Origin: Cryptomeria japonica
Lineage: Eukaryota; Streptophyta; Pinopsida; Cupressales; Cupressaceae
Length of the DNA: 64,000 bases
Assembly: GCF_030272615.1 (NCBI RefSeq)
Contig: NC_081412.1
Location: 670,618,852 to 670,682,851, forward strand
Direction: 5' to 3'
Position 1 is the first letter of the stretch. Every line of letters starts with the position of its first letter. Under the pieces are notes generated by a model. The model worked only from the letters and a program-made list of their open reading frames with translations. It did not search any database and was not told the DNA's origin. The translations under genes were made by a program, and so were the position numbers. This document shows positions 23,801-36,300 of this stretch, piece after piece.

Positions 23801-25022
23801 AAGTATATCAAATGGATATTAAATGCGCATTTCTGAATGGAGATCTTGAAGAAGAAGTTTATATTGAACAACCTGATGGATTTTCTTTGACAGATGAAAA
23901 AGATATGGTTTGCAGGCTAAGGAAAGCTTTGTATGGGTTGAAGCAAGCTCCAAGAGTTTGGTATGCTAGATTGGATAAGTATCTTTTGAAGATTGGTTTT
24001 TCTAAAGGTAATGCTGACAACAACTTATACTACAAAGTGACTAATGATGACATCTTCGTTATAGAAGTTTTTGTTGATGATATAATCTTTGGAGGAGAAG
24101 ATGGATTATGTAAAGACTTTTCTAATGAAATGCAACAAGAATTTGAAATGTCTATGATTGGAGAGATAAAATTCTTTTTACAATTGTAAATTTCACAGAC
24201 TGAAAAAGGTATATTCTTGAGTCAATCTAAATATTTGAAGGAGTTACTAAAGAAATTTGGTATGGAGAACTCTAACCTGGTAAGGACACCTTTGACTACA
24301 ACTGATAAATTATCACTAAGGGATGAATCAACACCTATTAATCCGACTAGGTACAAGTCTATGATAGGAGGTTTATTGTATTTGACACAAACAAGACCTG
24401 ATATCATGAATGCAGTATGTATTGTTTCAAGATTTCAGAGTAATCCTAAAGAAAATCATGAATCAACAGTAAAACGGATTTTTCGGTACTTACAAGGCAC
24501 CACAAATCTTGGCTTATGGTATCCTAGAGATGAAAACTTTAAATTATGTGCATACACAGATGCAAACTAGGCTTGAGATGTAGATGACAAATAAAGCACC
24601 ATCGGTGGAGCATTTTTTCTTGGTAGCAGACTAATTTCTTGGTTAAGTAAGAAACAAAGTTGCACATCTTTATCAACAACAAAATTAGAATATGTTGCAG
24701 CAGCAACTAATTGCACACAGGTATTAAGGCTTAAGCAAATGTTGAAAGACATAAAGGTAAAATGCAAGGAACCTATAACTATCTATTGTGACAACACAAC
24801 AACAATTGATATATCTAAGAATCCGGTACTACATTCTAAAACTAAACATTTTTCTATCAATTAAACTTTTTGAAAGAGAATGTTGAAGCAAAAGAAGTGA
24901 AATTGGTTTATGTGAATACTAAAGAGCATATTGCAGATATCTTTACTAAACCTTTGCCTAAGGAGACTTTTGAATATCTCAGAGATCAGGTTGGGGTCAT
25001 ACCCCCACCAGTAGAGACTTAG
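20890..25022 (+). pseudogene. Copia Gag-Pol polyprotein (inactivated)
   Basis: ATG 20890 (MSTNYFRKDSPKLDG). One frame to ~24855, then one frameshift before the final TAG at 25020-25022. Gag with the copia-type domain (ALSDQQVMGLLD, YENLKMEKDERISAFMERV) and one knuckle, CFNCNKIGHMASRC. Protease site reads DSRCSHHMTG, not DSGCSHHMTG (Gly to Arg at 22000). Integrase has the C-x2-C of its zinc finger and QTDLCG, but its second Asp is Asn (RSNQGGEF, 22747) and the catalytic Glu codon is TAA (22855-22857). RT is recognisable, with [24 protein letters not shown] and FVDDI. RNase H begins YTDAN, followed by TAG (Trp) at 24568 and TGA (Gly) at 24574. Further stops at Trp/Gln positions: 21000, ~22203, 23626, 24187. 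It cannot make active enzyme now. Confidence 0.92.
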
Positions 25023-25359
25023 ACAATTGATGTTTGTCATCAACTGACAAAATTAACAGAGAAATCTTTTATTTCAGCTTTGATGAGGAGAGATACTTCT
25101 CAGGGGGAGTAGTTGGTATTTTGTATTTGAATCTGCTTTTTGTACTGCTTTGGCATTTGATGTCAAAGGGGGAGAGATTGATATGGAATAACAATTGAAA
25201 AACACTTGGAAAACACATATTATTCATATGGGGAGAGAATGTTCCTTTGGAAAGAAATATTTTGATTTCTGGTTATGATCTCTTTCGGAGATTGTTGGTT
25301 TTTGGCATTTCTGTTTTGGCACTTTGATGGTTTTTCCATCTTGTGTTGCCATCAATGCC

Positions 25360-25370
25360 AAAGGGGGAGA
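25360..25370 (+). promoter_or_regulatory. Polypurine tract of nested copia
   Basis: AAAGGGGGAGA one base before the 3' LTR. Additional GGGGGAG tracts lie upstream at ~25102 and ~25168. The 35 bases 25344-25378 are identical to 56224-56258 of the non-autonomous copia. Confidence 0.85.
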
Positions 25371-25371
25371 T

Positions 25372-26417
25372 TGTTGGTATTTTGGATATGTTGATATGGT
25401 TTTGTCATTGATGTCAACACTTATCAATACCTATCAGCACTTGGAGAATTGGTTATGTTCATCGGCAACCAAGTGATTTATGCACAGTCACTGGTATTTA
25501 GTTCACCGGCAGGATATATTGATCAACAGCACTTGGAAAGACTTGGAGACTACTTGGTTATGTCGAAGACATTGTTCAAACACTTTGTCTTGGTGATTTG
25601 TTCATTGGTTTATTCAAGCTTGCATATTTGCTGTTACCGGCAAATAGGTCCAGGATATACACCGGCAAGCTTATCTATTCCAGATCAACATGACATGTCA
25701 AGGAGATTATTTTGTTGCTATTGTAAATGCATTAAGCCAACATCATGCATCGGATATTGTTTATTTGTAATTGATTTTATTTTAATATCTTTTAGTAGAG
25801 CCAACCTACTTAATTGGTCTTAGGATATGGTATAAACATAAGATCTCATTTGTGAGATCAATAAGTGATTGAGAAAAGGATTGTAATTTAGTATATACAA
25901 ATATCAGCAGAGCCATATACGCAGACATCATTCAAGATTGAAGGAAGTTTTGAAGAAGGCATATCAGAGCTAAACCGATACTGAATCCAGCATATGGAGA
26001 TGCTATTTTGAGCAGTACATTATCATTAGATTTAATCATCCAATTGTAGTCAGTGTGACTCTCACTTTGTGATTGAGTAATGAGCTCTAGGCGCTTGACC
26101 TTTCTGCATGTGTAGACCCCATATTGTACACACATACTATCTGTAGTAGTATCATCTGATTGTGGGTAAGGTTTCCCACCGTGGTTTTTCCCCTTACAGG
26201 GTTTCCACATACAAGTTTTGGTGTTATGTGTTGTGGATGTTATTGGCTTTCTGTTTCATGCATTAATCTTTACCAATACTACAATTAATTGATAAACTGT
26301 CTACCGGCATAAAGTTTGGTTTACTGATATTAAGCATTAAGTTTGGTTAAATTAATTTTGTTTGAATTTATTTGGCAACTGATTCACCCCCCTCTCAGTT
26401 GTCTCTGGAACCTAACA
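25372..26417 (+). repeat. 3' LTR of nested copia (1046 bp)
   Basis: Pairs with 19786-20832. Ends CCTAACA at 26417, then the AGTTA duplication. Confidence 0.93.
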
Positions 26418-26422
26418 AGTTA
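26418..26422. repeat. Target site duplication of nested copia (AGTTA), right
   Basis: Exact copy of 19781-19785. Confidence 0.9.
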
Positions 26423-27416
26423 CACAGGTGAACATGGAGAAAGAAGTGTGGAAGCAGAGGATCCTGCACATCGGTCTACCCTATTTCCATGTCATTTTAA
26501 ACTTCTCGGCAGCGCACCTTGAATGGCATGGTTTTGTAGCAAAGCAGGACAATCTCGTGACCTCCTCTGCCATGGTGGAAGTCTAACTGATCCGAAGATG
26601 AAATATTAGCCTTTTAGTAGTTGTTAATTTAGTTTCTTTTATGTTTTTTTAAACGGTTTCTTTCACTCGGGTGAAAGTAAATGTTATTTGATCATGTAAA
26701 AACTATGGCCTGGTGGCTATTTAAGCTGAAGAGCTTGTCTTTGTATGGGTTCCGAAAACTGTGATTTTGGGAGCAGTAGATAAAATTTTGTTTTCTGATA
26801 TGAATTTTTTGGATGATACAATGACAGATTATCAATGAAATGTTGTGTTATATTTGAATCTATGCATTCTGAGATTCGTAATCTTTCTTAAGTTGTTATG
26901 GGTATGATATAACTTGGTGATCAATTATCTTTGTATATCTTCTCAATTCATGTTTATTATTGGTTGTTGGATGAATCACATTGTATTGATTTGCTTGATC
27001 CCCCTTGCCCTGTGAGGCATGAGAGAGTATCAAATGAGCCATTAGGTTTTTTGAGTCCCTATTTTGTTTTGAATTTATACAACAAATATGTTATAAATTA
27101 GAGTCTATGAATTCTCTTTTGAATATTCTTTCAGAAATTTTCCTATGTTGTAGTTTTGAAGGTGTTTGTTTGTGTTAATGGATAAATGTTGGAGCCTTTC
27201 AATGCTTTCTAGTGAAAAGTGTTAGCATATCAATAGTATAATAAATTCATTGCAAATCATATGAGGAGCTGCCCTCTAATGCAGAGGTTGAATTTTGATT
27301 AATTCTTCCAACTGTTGGTACATTTGTTTCTTTCTAAAGGGTAAAACGGAGTCATATTTTGCTTTAAGAAGATAACTGTTAAAATTTCAAGAAGGAGACA
27401 AATCTGTTAACCAACA
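26423..27416 (+). repeat. 5' giant LTR, second part
   Basis: Continues the split LTR. 26423-26758 carries the C-terminus of the LTR ORF and has no counterpart in the 3' LTR. From 26759 it is collinear with 37361-38020. Ends TTAACCAACA at 27416, next to the primer site. Confidence 0.85.
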
Positions 27417-30400
27417 AATTTTTGGCGACTCTGCTAGGGAGTCGAATTATAAGACTGGTCGTCTAATTGCAAGACTAGATTCAAGGAGATATATTAGCTC
27501 CCAAAGAAGGGAAGGAGTATTTGATTCTATCTTTCATGAGTTACAGAACCTAAATTTCCAACCCACTTTCTCACCTGAAAGAAGGGCAAGAAGTAGACCT
27601 CCTTCCCCATCGCCATCATCACCTGTGTCCTCAGTTTGTCAAGCTCTGACCTTGCATGGCATTGTTTTGCCAAATATAATCAACCCGACTCCACTCAATA
27701 TCATACTTCCAATGGCAGCGAACAATCCTTGGGGGGCTACTATAGGCCCATTGAACTTAGGTTTAAATCTCAACCCCTTACCCAAAGGTGCTAGGGATCA
27801 CTTGCCAATATTTAGTGGGGATGGAAAAATCACTATTGATGAACACTTGAATGCATCAAATGTGGCCTATGGGATATTAGCGGTTCAACATGAGGATATT
27901 GCTGTGAGGTTGTTTGTCTAGACTTTAACTGGGGTAGCAGTTGATTGGTTTTATCACTTACCAAATAGTGTGATAACAACTTGGCAAGATTTGAAAACAA
28001 GGTTTGAGGCAAGATTCAAAGTGGCTGAGGATGAACATTCCCTCTTGGCTCAATTGGCCCAATTAAAAAAAGAAATTCTTGAATCTATGAGGGACTTTGT
28101 AGCAAAATTCATTAAGATCTTGCACAAGATTCCGGCTAATCAAAAGCCCTCAGATGACAATCTTAAGTGTTTCTTTATTAATTCTATGCCTTTAAAAATA
28201 GGTTTCCTAATCCATAGCCAAAGAGTTGCAAATTTAAATGCTGCTAAAACCCTTGCCGTTGAGTTAGAAGATGATCTAATCACAATAGGTAAATGGAAAA
28301 GGGAAGTACAGACACCTAGTGCTCAACCTTCAACTTCTTCTAATCCTTTAATCCAACGACTAATGAATGATGTGATTACTCTTAAAAGATAGATGCCCAA
28401 GGCTAGTACCTCATACCCATCTCCCTATCAAGATGTACCTAGAAGGAATACAAACTAGTCTTTGGGCTATGGGAACAAGACCATGTCATTACCCCCTGCT
28501 CAGCAAAGATTAGCAATTGAAGCACCTCCTACTAAAGAGAATATGTGTGTATTTCACCTCACTGATGAATATGACGACAGTTCCTACCCTGAGATGGTGC
28601 GTTATGTATAATTGGTGAATTTTAAAGATACCTCAAATGAGTGAGGAGAAGAAGAATCTTCAAAGCAACTTGGTGACTCTAAAATCCATTTTCTTGAGTA
28701 CGAGTCAGATTCAGAAAGAGGAGGTGATATTTTGGTTACTTTAGAGGATCCTTCATGTGTTGTGCTCATAAGAAACCAACAAAATGTGAAACCTCAGGTG
28801 GCTTCTTCATCATCTATGGTGGCTTTCAAAGGTAAAGGGATTGACCCAAAATTTCATAATAATGATAAAAAATTGCAACAACCCTTATTTTTCAAGCCTG
28901 TTGAAAAAGAAAGTTCATTTGATATTATAGATTTTTGCAAATCTTCTCAAATTCAAATCACACCTGCTGAGTACCTTAAGCTAAATCCTAAATAACTAGA
29001 CAGACTTGTAAAATTTGTAAAAGGAAATAATGCACAATGGACTAATGGAATGCAACAGTCAGTAAATGCCATATTGCCCTCATGTAGTAATGAGTTGGTT
29101 CATCCTCTAGTTTGTGAAAAGATACCTGAAATAACTGCTCTTCAAATAGATGATTTTACACCCCTCCTTGAGTCAAAACTAGAGCCCTTTTATATATCAT
29201 TATTCATAAATGGTCATAGGTTGAATAATTGTATTATAGATTTAGGTGCATCTGACAATATAATGCCCTCTACTATAGCCAAAGCATTAGGGTTATCCTT
29301 GACTAAGACTTTTGGCAGGTGATATTCCATGGATTCAAAACAAATTCCTCTGCTATGCCAAATTAAGGATGTTGAAGAAGTTCTTGCTTCCCACCCGGAT
29401 AAAAGGATCAAGTTGACAATTATGATAGCTGACATCCCAACTACTTATGGCATGCTATTAAGTCATACATTTTATAAGGAATTAGGTGGCGAAATCAAAA
29501 TGGATTGGTCTCAGGCCATAATTCCTATTGGGAAACAGCAAGTCATCCTGCAGTCTGAACCTAAGTCCAAATTCATTGTTTTCCCATATGATGACCCTAA
29601 AGCCCAGATTCTGTATCATGATTATCAATTTGGAAACTACATGATTTTGTTTGACAGTAAGGTAGAGGAGGATTCATCTCAAATTGGGGGAAAAGAAAGC
29701 TTGTGGCTAATGGAGTTTGATGGTAGTTGTGCAGTGTCAGGTTCTGGTGCAGGGGTAGTGTTAGTACTACCTTCTGGAAATCCTATTCCTTTTTCTTTTA
29801 AGATAGAATTCAAAAATACCAACAATATAGTTGAGTATGAGGCTTTATTGTTAGGTTTAGATGAAGCTAAGAGATTGGGGGTGAAACTCTTGCGGGTTAA
29901 AGGAGATGCTGAAGTAATTGTAAAATAGGTCAGAGGGTTGTTTAGTGTTAAAAATGAGAGGTTGAAACACTATCAGAACAGAGTTTGGGACAAAATTGAG
30001 GATTTTGATGCATTTTCCATTGAAGCAATACCCAGGGAATTGAACTTAAAAGCAGATTCATTAGCAGTCTCAGCTTCATTGCTAGTCCTGCATCCTGAAT
30101 TTGTTGAGGATATTTATAGGGTAGAGTTGATATATCAACCCAGTGTCCCAAACAACTCTGATCCTTGGCAGGTATTTGAGAATGATAAACAAATAAATAA
30201 CTTTATGCAAAGTGTAGATATGTTTTTTGCCATGTATTTTGAAGGTTCAGATGCAGAGTACAAAGAATTTTCCCCAGAACGAGCCAAGGAGTTGCCTGAT
30301 GGAATCATGCAGTTGAAAGGAAACAAGATCCCTAAAGGGATGGTTTCTTTGGAGCATCTGTTTGATCGTAATGATGCCTACAAGAATAATAAAGGTGACA

Positions 30401-33201
30401 AGCCCCAAGAGGCCCAGGATATTGGAGGTTACGAAAATGTCAACATTGGTACTGAGAATGAAACCAAATATATCAATCTAGGAAAATGTTGTACGCTGGC
30501 AAAAAAGGAAAGGTTCATTAGCCTCCTGGTGGAGTTCAAGGATGTGTTTGCCTGGAGTTATGATGATCTTAAAAATTTTAGAGGAGGGAAATTCCAGCAC
30601 CAGATTCCCCTGAAGCCTGGAGCAAGCCCTTTTTGGAAAAAGCTTAGAAGCTTCAATCCAAAAGTAGCACATGCTATATTCTAGGAAGTAGATAAGATGT
30701 TAAAAGCCAGGATTATATATCCCATCCATCATTCTACATGGATAGCAAATATTGTACCTGTCAAAAAGAAAAATGGAGAAATAAGGATCTGTGTAGAATT
30801 TAGAAATCTTAACCAAGCCAGCTTAAAAGACAATTATCCCTTGCTGGCCATGGACAACATTTTGCAAATAGTCTCAGGGTCGGAGATGATGTCGATGCTT
30901 GATGGATTTTCGGGATATAATCAGATCAGTGTTCAGGAAGATGATCAACATAAAAATGCCTTTATTACTCCCTGGGGTACATTTGCATATAATCGGATGC
31001 CTTTTGGTTTGATCAACGCAGGAGTGACATTTTAGTGAGCTATGGACTTGTCCTTTGGCAACTTAAAGGATAAGGTCATTGTTGTATATCTGGATGACTT
31101 GACAATGTTCTCAAAAAGATGAAAACACCACCTGCAGGACTTGAGACAAGTATTGCAGACGTCTCACGAGCATGGGGTATCCTTAAACCCAAATAAAGCA
31201 GTGTTTGGAGTCACAAAAGGTAACTTGCTTGGCCATATTGTTTCTAAGGAAGGGGTGAAAATAGATCCTGAAAGGGTAAGAGAAATTCAACAACTAACTC
31301 TACCATCAAGTAGGAATGTCGTTAGATCCTTCTTCGGGCAGGTAAATTTTCTAAGGAGGTTCATCCTAGACTTTGCTGAGACTACTAAATATATTGTGAA
31401 TTTGATGAGTAAGAAACAGGCTTTCAAATGGAGTGAGGAAGGGAAGAAAACATTCGCCTCAATAAAGAATGCTATCGGTTAGGCACCTGTCCTGGTTACT
31501 CCTGATTTCAGTAAAGATTTTGTTATCTACTGCTATGCCTTAGAGAACACTATGTCAGGGATTTTATTACAGAAGAATGAGGATAATGATAAGGTCCATA
31601 TATCATTCATGAGCGTACCCTTGAAAAAGCATGAACTAAAATATTCAATAATGGAAAAGAAAACATATGCGGTCGTGAAGGCGATGAAATAGTTCAGGTA
31701 TTATATTCTTCATTCCCACATTGTTGTTTATGTGCCTCATTCAGCAGTCAAGAGCATATTGACACAACAAGACATAGGGATGAATGAAAGAGCTTCTTGG
31801 CTGTCAAAAATTTAGGAGTTCAATTTAGACATTAGGCCCACAAGGTTTGTAAGGGGATAGGGTTTGTGCAAGATGATTGCTGAAAGCAAGGAGGAAGTGA
31901 TAGAGGAATTGCCTTTAGTGTTGTTTGTTGGTCTTCAAGATTCCTGGTTTGCAAATGTAGCACATTACTTGACTTATGGAGATTACCCATAACATTTTTG
32001 TGCGAAAGAAAAGAGGAACCTAAGGCTAAAGGTGGCTAAGTACGTCATTTTTAATGATGTATTATATAAGAGAGGATTGGATGGAACCTTCTTGTGTTGC
32101 ATTGATAAATCGCTCCAAGAGTCCCTTTTGAAAACATTCCATGACGAAGCCTATGGTGGTCATTTCTCCTCAACGGTTACTGCCTACAAGATCTTGAGGA
32201 ATTGTTATTATTGGCCAGGAATGTTCAGGGATGCATATGCATGGGTGGCCAGGTGCGAAAATTGTAAGTTGCTTATAGGTAAGCCGCAACTCGCAGTGTT
32301 ACCATTACAAAGTGTGGTTGTAGATGAACCCTTCAAGCAGTGGGGTCTAGATTTCATTAGTCTCTTGACACCTACCTATAGTCTAGGACACACTCACATA
32401 TTGACAGCCATAGACTATTTCACTAAATGGGTTGAGGCCATTCCGGTATGAAGGACAACCTCGAAAATCATTTGTAATTTTTTGAAAGAAAACATCCTAG
32501 TTCAATTTGAAGTTCTGTAAAAAATTGTAGCTGACAACGCTACCAATTTCTCCTCTGCTGAAATTTCTTTGTTTTTCTATGATCATGGAATCTCTCTTGC
32601 TCACTCATCTGATTATTATCCTTAGGGAAATGGCCAGGCAGAATCTAGTAATAAAAATCTCATTAATATGATGAAAAAATTAGTGAGTGAGAATTTTAAG
32701 GATTGGCATAAGAAACTGTATGAAGCCCTTTGGGCCGACCGTACATCACCAAAGAGGGAAATTGGAATGTCTCCATTTGAATTGGTCTATGGTGTTCGCA
32801 CTCAAGTAGCACTTTCTTTGGAGCTGGCAGGTACCAAACTACAAACAATTATTGAGGATGTTTATTTCCAGAGTTCTCTAGAAAAGCAGATCATGCACCT
32901 GACAAAGATTGATGAAGAAAGAGATAAACTGGTGGACTGGATAACAGAACACCAGACGAGGGTGAAAAAGATATTTGACAAGCGAGTGAGGCCTCGAAAG
33001 TTCATGCTGGGCGATCAGGTACTGCTCTAGGACATAAGAAGAGAGCCCAAGGGAACACATGCCAAGTTCGAGTCACTCTGGAAGGGACCATTCTTGATTC
33101 ATGAGGTAAAGGGACCAAGTTCTTTCAAACTTGCATATCTGGGTGGTATTGTTCTTCCTTTGACCTATAATGGTCAAGATTTGAAATTATATCAACTATA
33201 A
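27376..33201 (+). pseudogene. Tat-like Ty3/gypsy Gag-Pol, one frame with ~20 stops
   Basis: A single reading frame, open from 27376 across the primer site to TAA 33199-33201, with about twenty nonsense codons and no frameshift. The first clear ATG is at 27713. Gag: LPIFSGDGKITIDEHL, WFYHLPN, W-L-F-RF. Protease: IDLGASDNIMP, where Leu replaces the usual Ser. An RNase H-like domain then lies upstream of RT (29699-30090), with FDGSC, EYEALLLGLDEA, KGDAEVIVK and LKADSLA, so all four acidic positions are kept. RT (30697-31480) has GFSGYNQI and VYLDDL. A second, native RNase H (31495-31760) lacks the first Asp (YCYALENTMSG). Integrase (32030-33000): H-H-C-C finger, GLDFIS, ADNATNF, GNGQAESSN (Asp, Asp, Glu present). 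TAG-TGA at 31033-31038 replace Gln-Arg of TFQRAM. No Gag zinc knuckle seen. Confidence 0.85.
27419..27440 (+). promoter_or_regulatory. Primer binding site of the Tat-like element
   Basis: TTTTGGCGACTCTGCTAGGG starts about two bases after the LTR end. I recall this TGGCGACTC-GCT-GGGA pattern from primer sites of Tat/Ogre-type Ty3 elements (tRNA-Arg in some descriptions); the tRNA identity should be verified. Confidence 0.6.
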
Positions 33202-33368
33202 ATGAGAGTCCCTCGTGGTTTTTGTATATAGTGTTTCGCTAGTTTTGCAGTTGTTTGTCTTTTTCTACTTAGTTTGTTTGTGTCTTTAAATAAAGTCTAC
33301 ATGCAAAACCAGAGACTCTGGAGTTCACTTATAGTTCCTTCACAGTTCTAGTCCCTAGTTAGAGTCGA
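33202..33368 (+). other. Short untranslated spacer before 3' LTR
   Basis: 167 bp between the pol stop and the LTR. No obvious polypurine tract; the last bases are tagttagagtcga. No gene. Confidence 0.6.
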
Positions 33369-36300
33369 TGTTAGTCCACCCATAATTTTTCCCTTTTAAA
33401 TATTCAAATTCGTGGGTTGCCTTTTGTGCCTTTACTTCCGTCAGGTCATTTGTTCTCCTCATACTTGAACTGTTGAACTCTTTAAAACAAAAAGTTCAAA
33501 TGGTTCAAGGTTCAAAGTGCATTTTAAAAAGAGAGTCATTTTTGGTCTTTGTCGCCATGTGAACAAGTGTGTTTTTGTTTGTGGTCATTGAAGTTTTGAA
33601 CCCGTTGAACCAAATTTCAAGCAGTTCAAGGTTCAAAGTTAAAAATGCCTTTTGATGAGTCGTGGCAATGTATTGTTATATGAAGAGTGTGAGTCCTTAT
33701 GTTTTGAGTTCATACATGAACTTGAACCTTGAATCAAATTTCAAGTGGTTCAAAAGGTTCAAGGTTCACGTTTAATAATCCTTTTCTTTTGTCACTCGTT
33801 CCCAGTGTTGTTTTGTGTGCTGCCCACTCACTGTTATATTTCTTAAGTGAACTTGAATTGATGAACCTTTTTGTCAAATGGTTCAAGGTTCATGGGTTCA
33901 TTTCAAAACTAACTCCAAAAGATTTTTGGTGGAAATAAAAGCGGCGCGACAAGAAGGAATATTCCCTTATTCGACAATTTAAAATTCTAAATGTGGAAAG
34001 TAATCATGAGAACATCAAATTACTTGTGCGGAAGTGATGCATAATTAAGAAGGTGTCAGTTTGTGTCATTTCACCGTTACTTCGCATGCTTGGGTAAATC
34101 ATGCTGAAGCGTGTGTAGCTCTAAAGATATTTATCAGTCTGATTGAAGGAAATGTGAATGAGTTTATTTCCATATTTGAGAAGCTCACAACTGCCATACT
34201 TCAGTAAATTGGAGGCACCGAAGGTAAAACTAACTCTGTTCTTCGGAAGAATTTCAAGTTTTCATGGTGTTAATGGGTAAGTTCAATTGATTTCTACTAA
34301 GTAGTGTTTCTTTAAGTTTTGAGGTTTTATCAGTATAGAAAAGGGAAATCTCTAAATTGCTAGAGTAGGATATGTCTTGTTGTTAAAATTTCTTGGTTAA
34401 GGGGGTAGATAGTTAACATGAGGCCAATACTGCCAAAGCTTGGCCGGACCTCATGTCTAGAGAGTATTTTGTCGGAAAGGGAACACACCTCCTTAGTTCA
34501 TGTAGATTTAGGGGATTTCTTGGAAAGAACCAAGAACCCTCAGACCGGTTCATTAATGGAAAAGATAGTTAAGAGTGGTCTTGTGGAAGCTGCTGCATTC
34601 CCGCTTGTCGCACCGTGTCCAGATTTAGTGTTGGCATGCATGAACAGAAATGACTCTGAGAATAGATGTATCAGAACCAATGATGGTGAGGAGCTGGTCC
34701 ATATTAATAGAGAAACGATGTTGGTGGCAATGGGTATTCCACATAAGGATGATTATGAAGGCTGGACTATTGGGAGTTCATACGCCTATTTTCCGAAAAG
34801 AAGAGCAATTACAAGAGTGTAATTGCTAGAAATTGGCTCTTGAAAATTCAGAAAGGAGGATCATGGTTACCCAAGCCCTTGACCAGAGAGAAATTCATCA
34901 CAAAGGTGCGGGACATTGTTATACTTTTGAACAGAGTAAAGGGGAATTCACATTCCTTCTACTGGGAGGATTGGATGTAATTTTTCATTCAAGTGGTTTT
35001 ATCTGGTGACAGATTTCTGGATTGGTCTCAAGTAATTACAGAGAGACTTCATGAAGGGTTGAGCAATTTTGTGGGGATGACAGGGTTTCACATGTCTTCC
35101 TACCTTTTCTACATTTTAGCTTGCACAAGGGATTGGCCTGGACTACCTAATGAACCTTGGATTGATGGAATGAGGGTTTACAAGTTTTACCTCTATTGCA
35201 ACAACAGAGACATGTTGAGCAGATTGATAGGTGGAATGAAGTCTTCGCGAGGAGACTTGCCTTTGAGCTTTAGGGTGATGCAAATAGGAGGATGTCGGTT
35301 GAATCTATGGAATTTGTGAGTATATATGGAAGTTTATTTATCCAATTTCCTCGATTTACTTACATACGGGTAGGTGGCTTTGAAGGCCAACCATTTAAAC
35401 TACCCAGGTATGCTTTTGATAGCTACGTGCTTATAGAAGTGAGCAGGCAGTTGGCCTACATAGATAAAATATTAGGACGAAAGAGTAAGTCCGGGGTGGT
35501 ATTTCCCATTGAACTCGGATATTATAGTTGCAAGTCTGTATCAAATGCCTTGAACCTAGAACTGGATTTCAAAAGGATGAACCTGCAGCCATATGTGGCA
35601 AGGTGAAAATTTGATAGCAAGGGTTATGCAAGGGAGAACCTGAATGTAGACAGTCATTTTTGCCATGAACCTCAGATACAAGATTATTGGGAGAACTGCA
35701 AGGATCAGTATGAAGTGAGAAAGAGACTATGGTCCAGATTCAGTTTGCAGCAGATAACTACCATAAAGCTCCCAATTAATATATCTAGCGCATCAGAAGA
35801 TACAGAGAGGGATGTTTTGGATCTTGAGTTTGATATCGAGATTGAAGGAAAACTGATTCCAGAAATTGACTGGAACAAAAAGGAAGACGATAGTATCCAA
35901 ACAAGAATCTTCAATGTTGTCAGGAGAGCAAAGAGATGGTTGAGGAATCAGAAGTTCAAGGAGGGACCTCACATGTCTTCACATGAATCAAGAATTGATT
36001 CACACATTGTGGTTCAATCCCCTATTTCTGCCACTAATGAAATTGCTGATATTGGAGGTGTCTCAAAGCCTGTTGTAGAGAAAATTCAACCAAGAAGGTC
36101 AAAACGGTCACCATCCTATCTTACAGCTACCCGAGTAACTCGGTCTATAAGCAAAAAGAAGAGTAGGGAGTCTATATTGAAACAAATCATTGTAGACTTG
36201 GATCCTAGTGAAGAGCTTGAACAAACAATGGACTCACAGGATCAAAGCAAGCCCGAGATGCAAGAAATGGACACAAATAAAAAAGTGGAAATTCAAGAGG

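Larger units (their letters stand above)
19786..26417 (+). mobile_element. Complete Ty1/copia element nested in the giant LTR (6632 bp)
   Basis: LTRs 19786-20832 and 25372-26417 (1047 and 1046 bp), both TGTTGG...TAACA, with perfect AGTTA duplications, an initiator Met-tRNA-type primer site, one gag-pol frame and an A2G5AGA-type polypurine tract. All copia domains are present in the order Gag, protease, integrase, RT, RNase H. The coding frame is dead: catalytic residues are lost in protease and integrase, and there are about a dozen stops. LTRs differ at scattered sites, so it is not brand new, but it is younger than its host LTR. Confidence 0.93.
16773..26586 (+). pseudogene. LTR-resident non-viral ORF, copy 1 (split by nested copia)
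   Basis: ATG at 16773 (MRPMLPKLGRTSC). About 1000 codons with at least two frame changes (near 17336 and 18890) and several stops. Residues 95-99 are HINRE, followed by a G-I and an aromatic-rich region (GSSYAYF). A later block, LSNFVGMTG-YMSSYLFYMLA, then a Lys/Glu-rich disordered middle and a helical, probably coiled-coil C-terminus (ELELEM..., LIDMMQKDLK). The end lies beyond the copia: joining 19785 to 26423 leaves the frame open to TAA at 26584-26586. Stops at 17708-17710 (TGA), 18227-18229 (TAG) and 18488-18490 (TGA) match CGA, TGG and CGA in the 3' LTR copy, so the ancestor was open there. Function unknown; not gag, pol or a recognised env. Confidence 0.65.

Noticed and set aside
22555-24200. 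Functional copia polymerase
   Set aside because: RT motifs survive, but integrase and protease catalytic residues are changed and several stops interrupt the frame.
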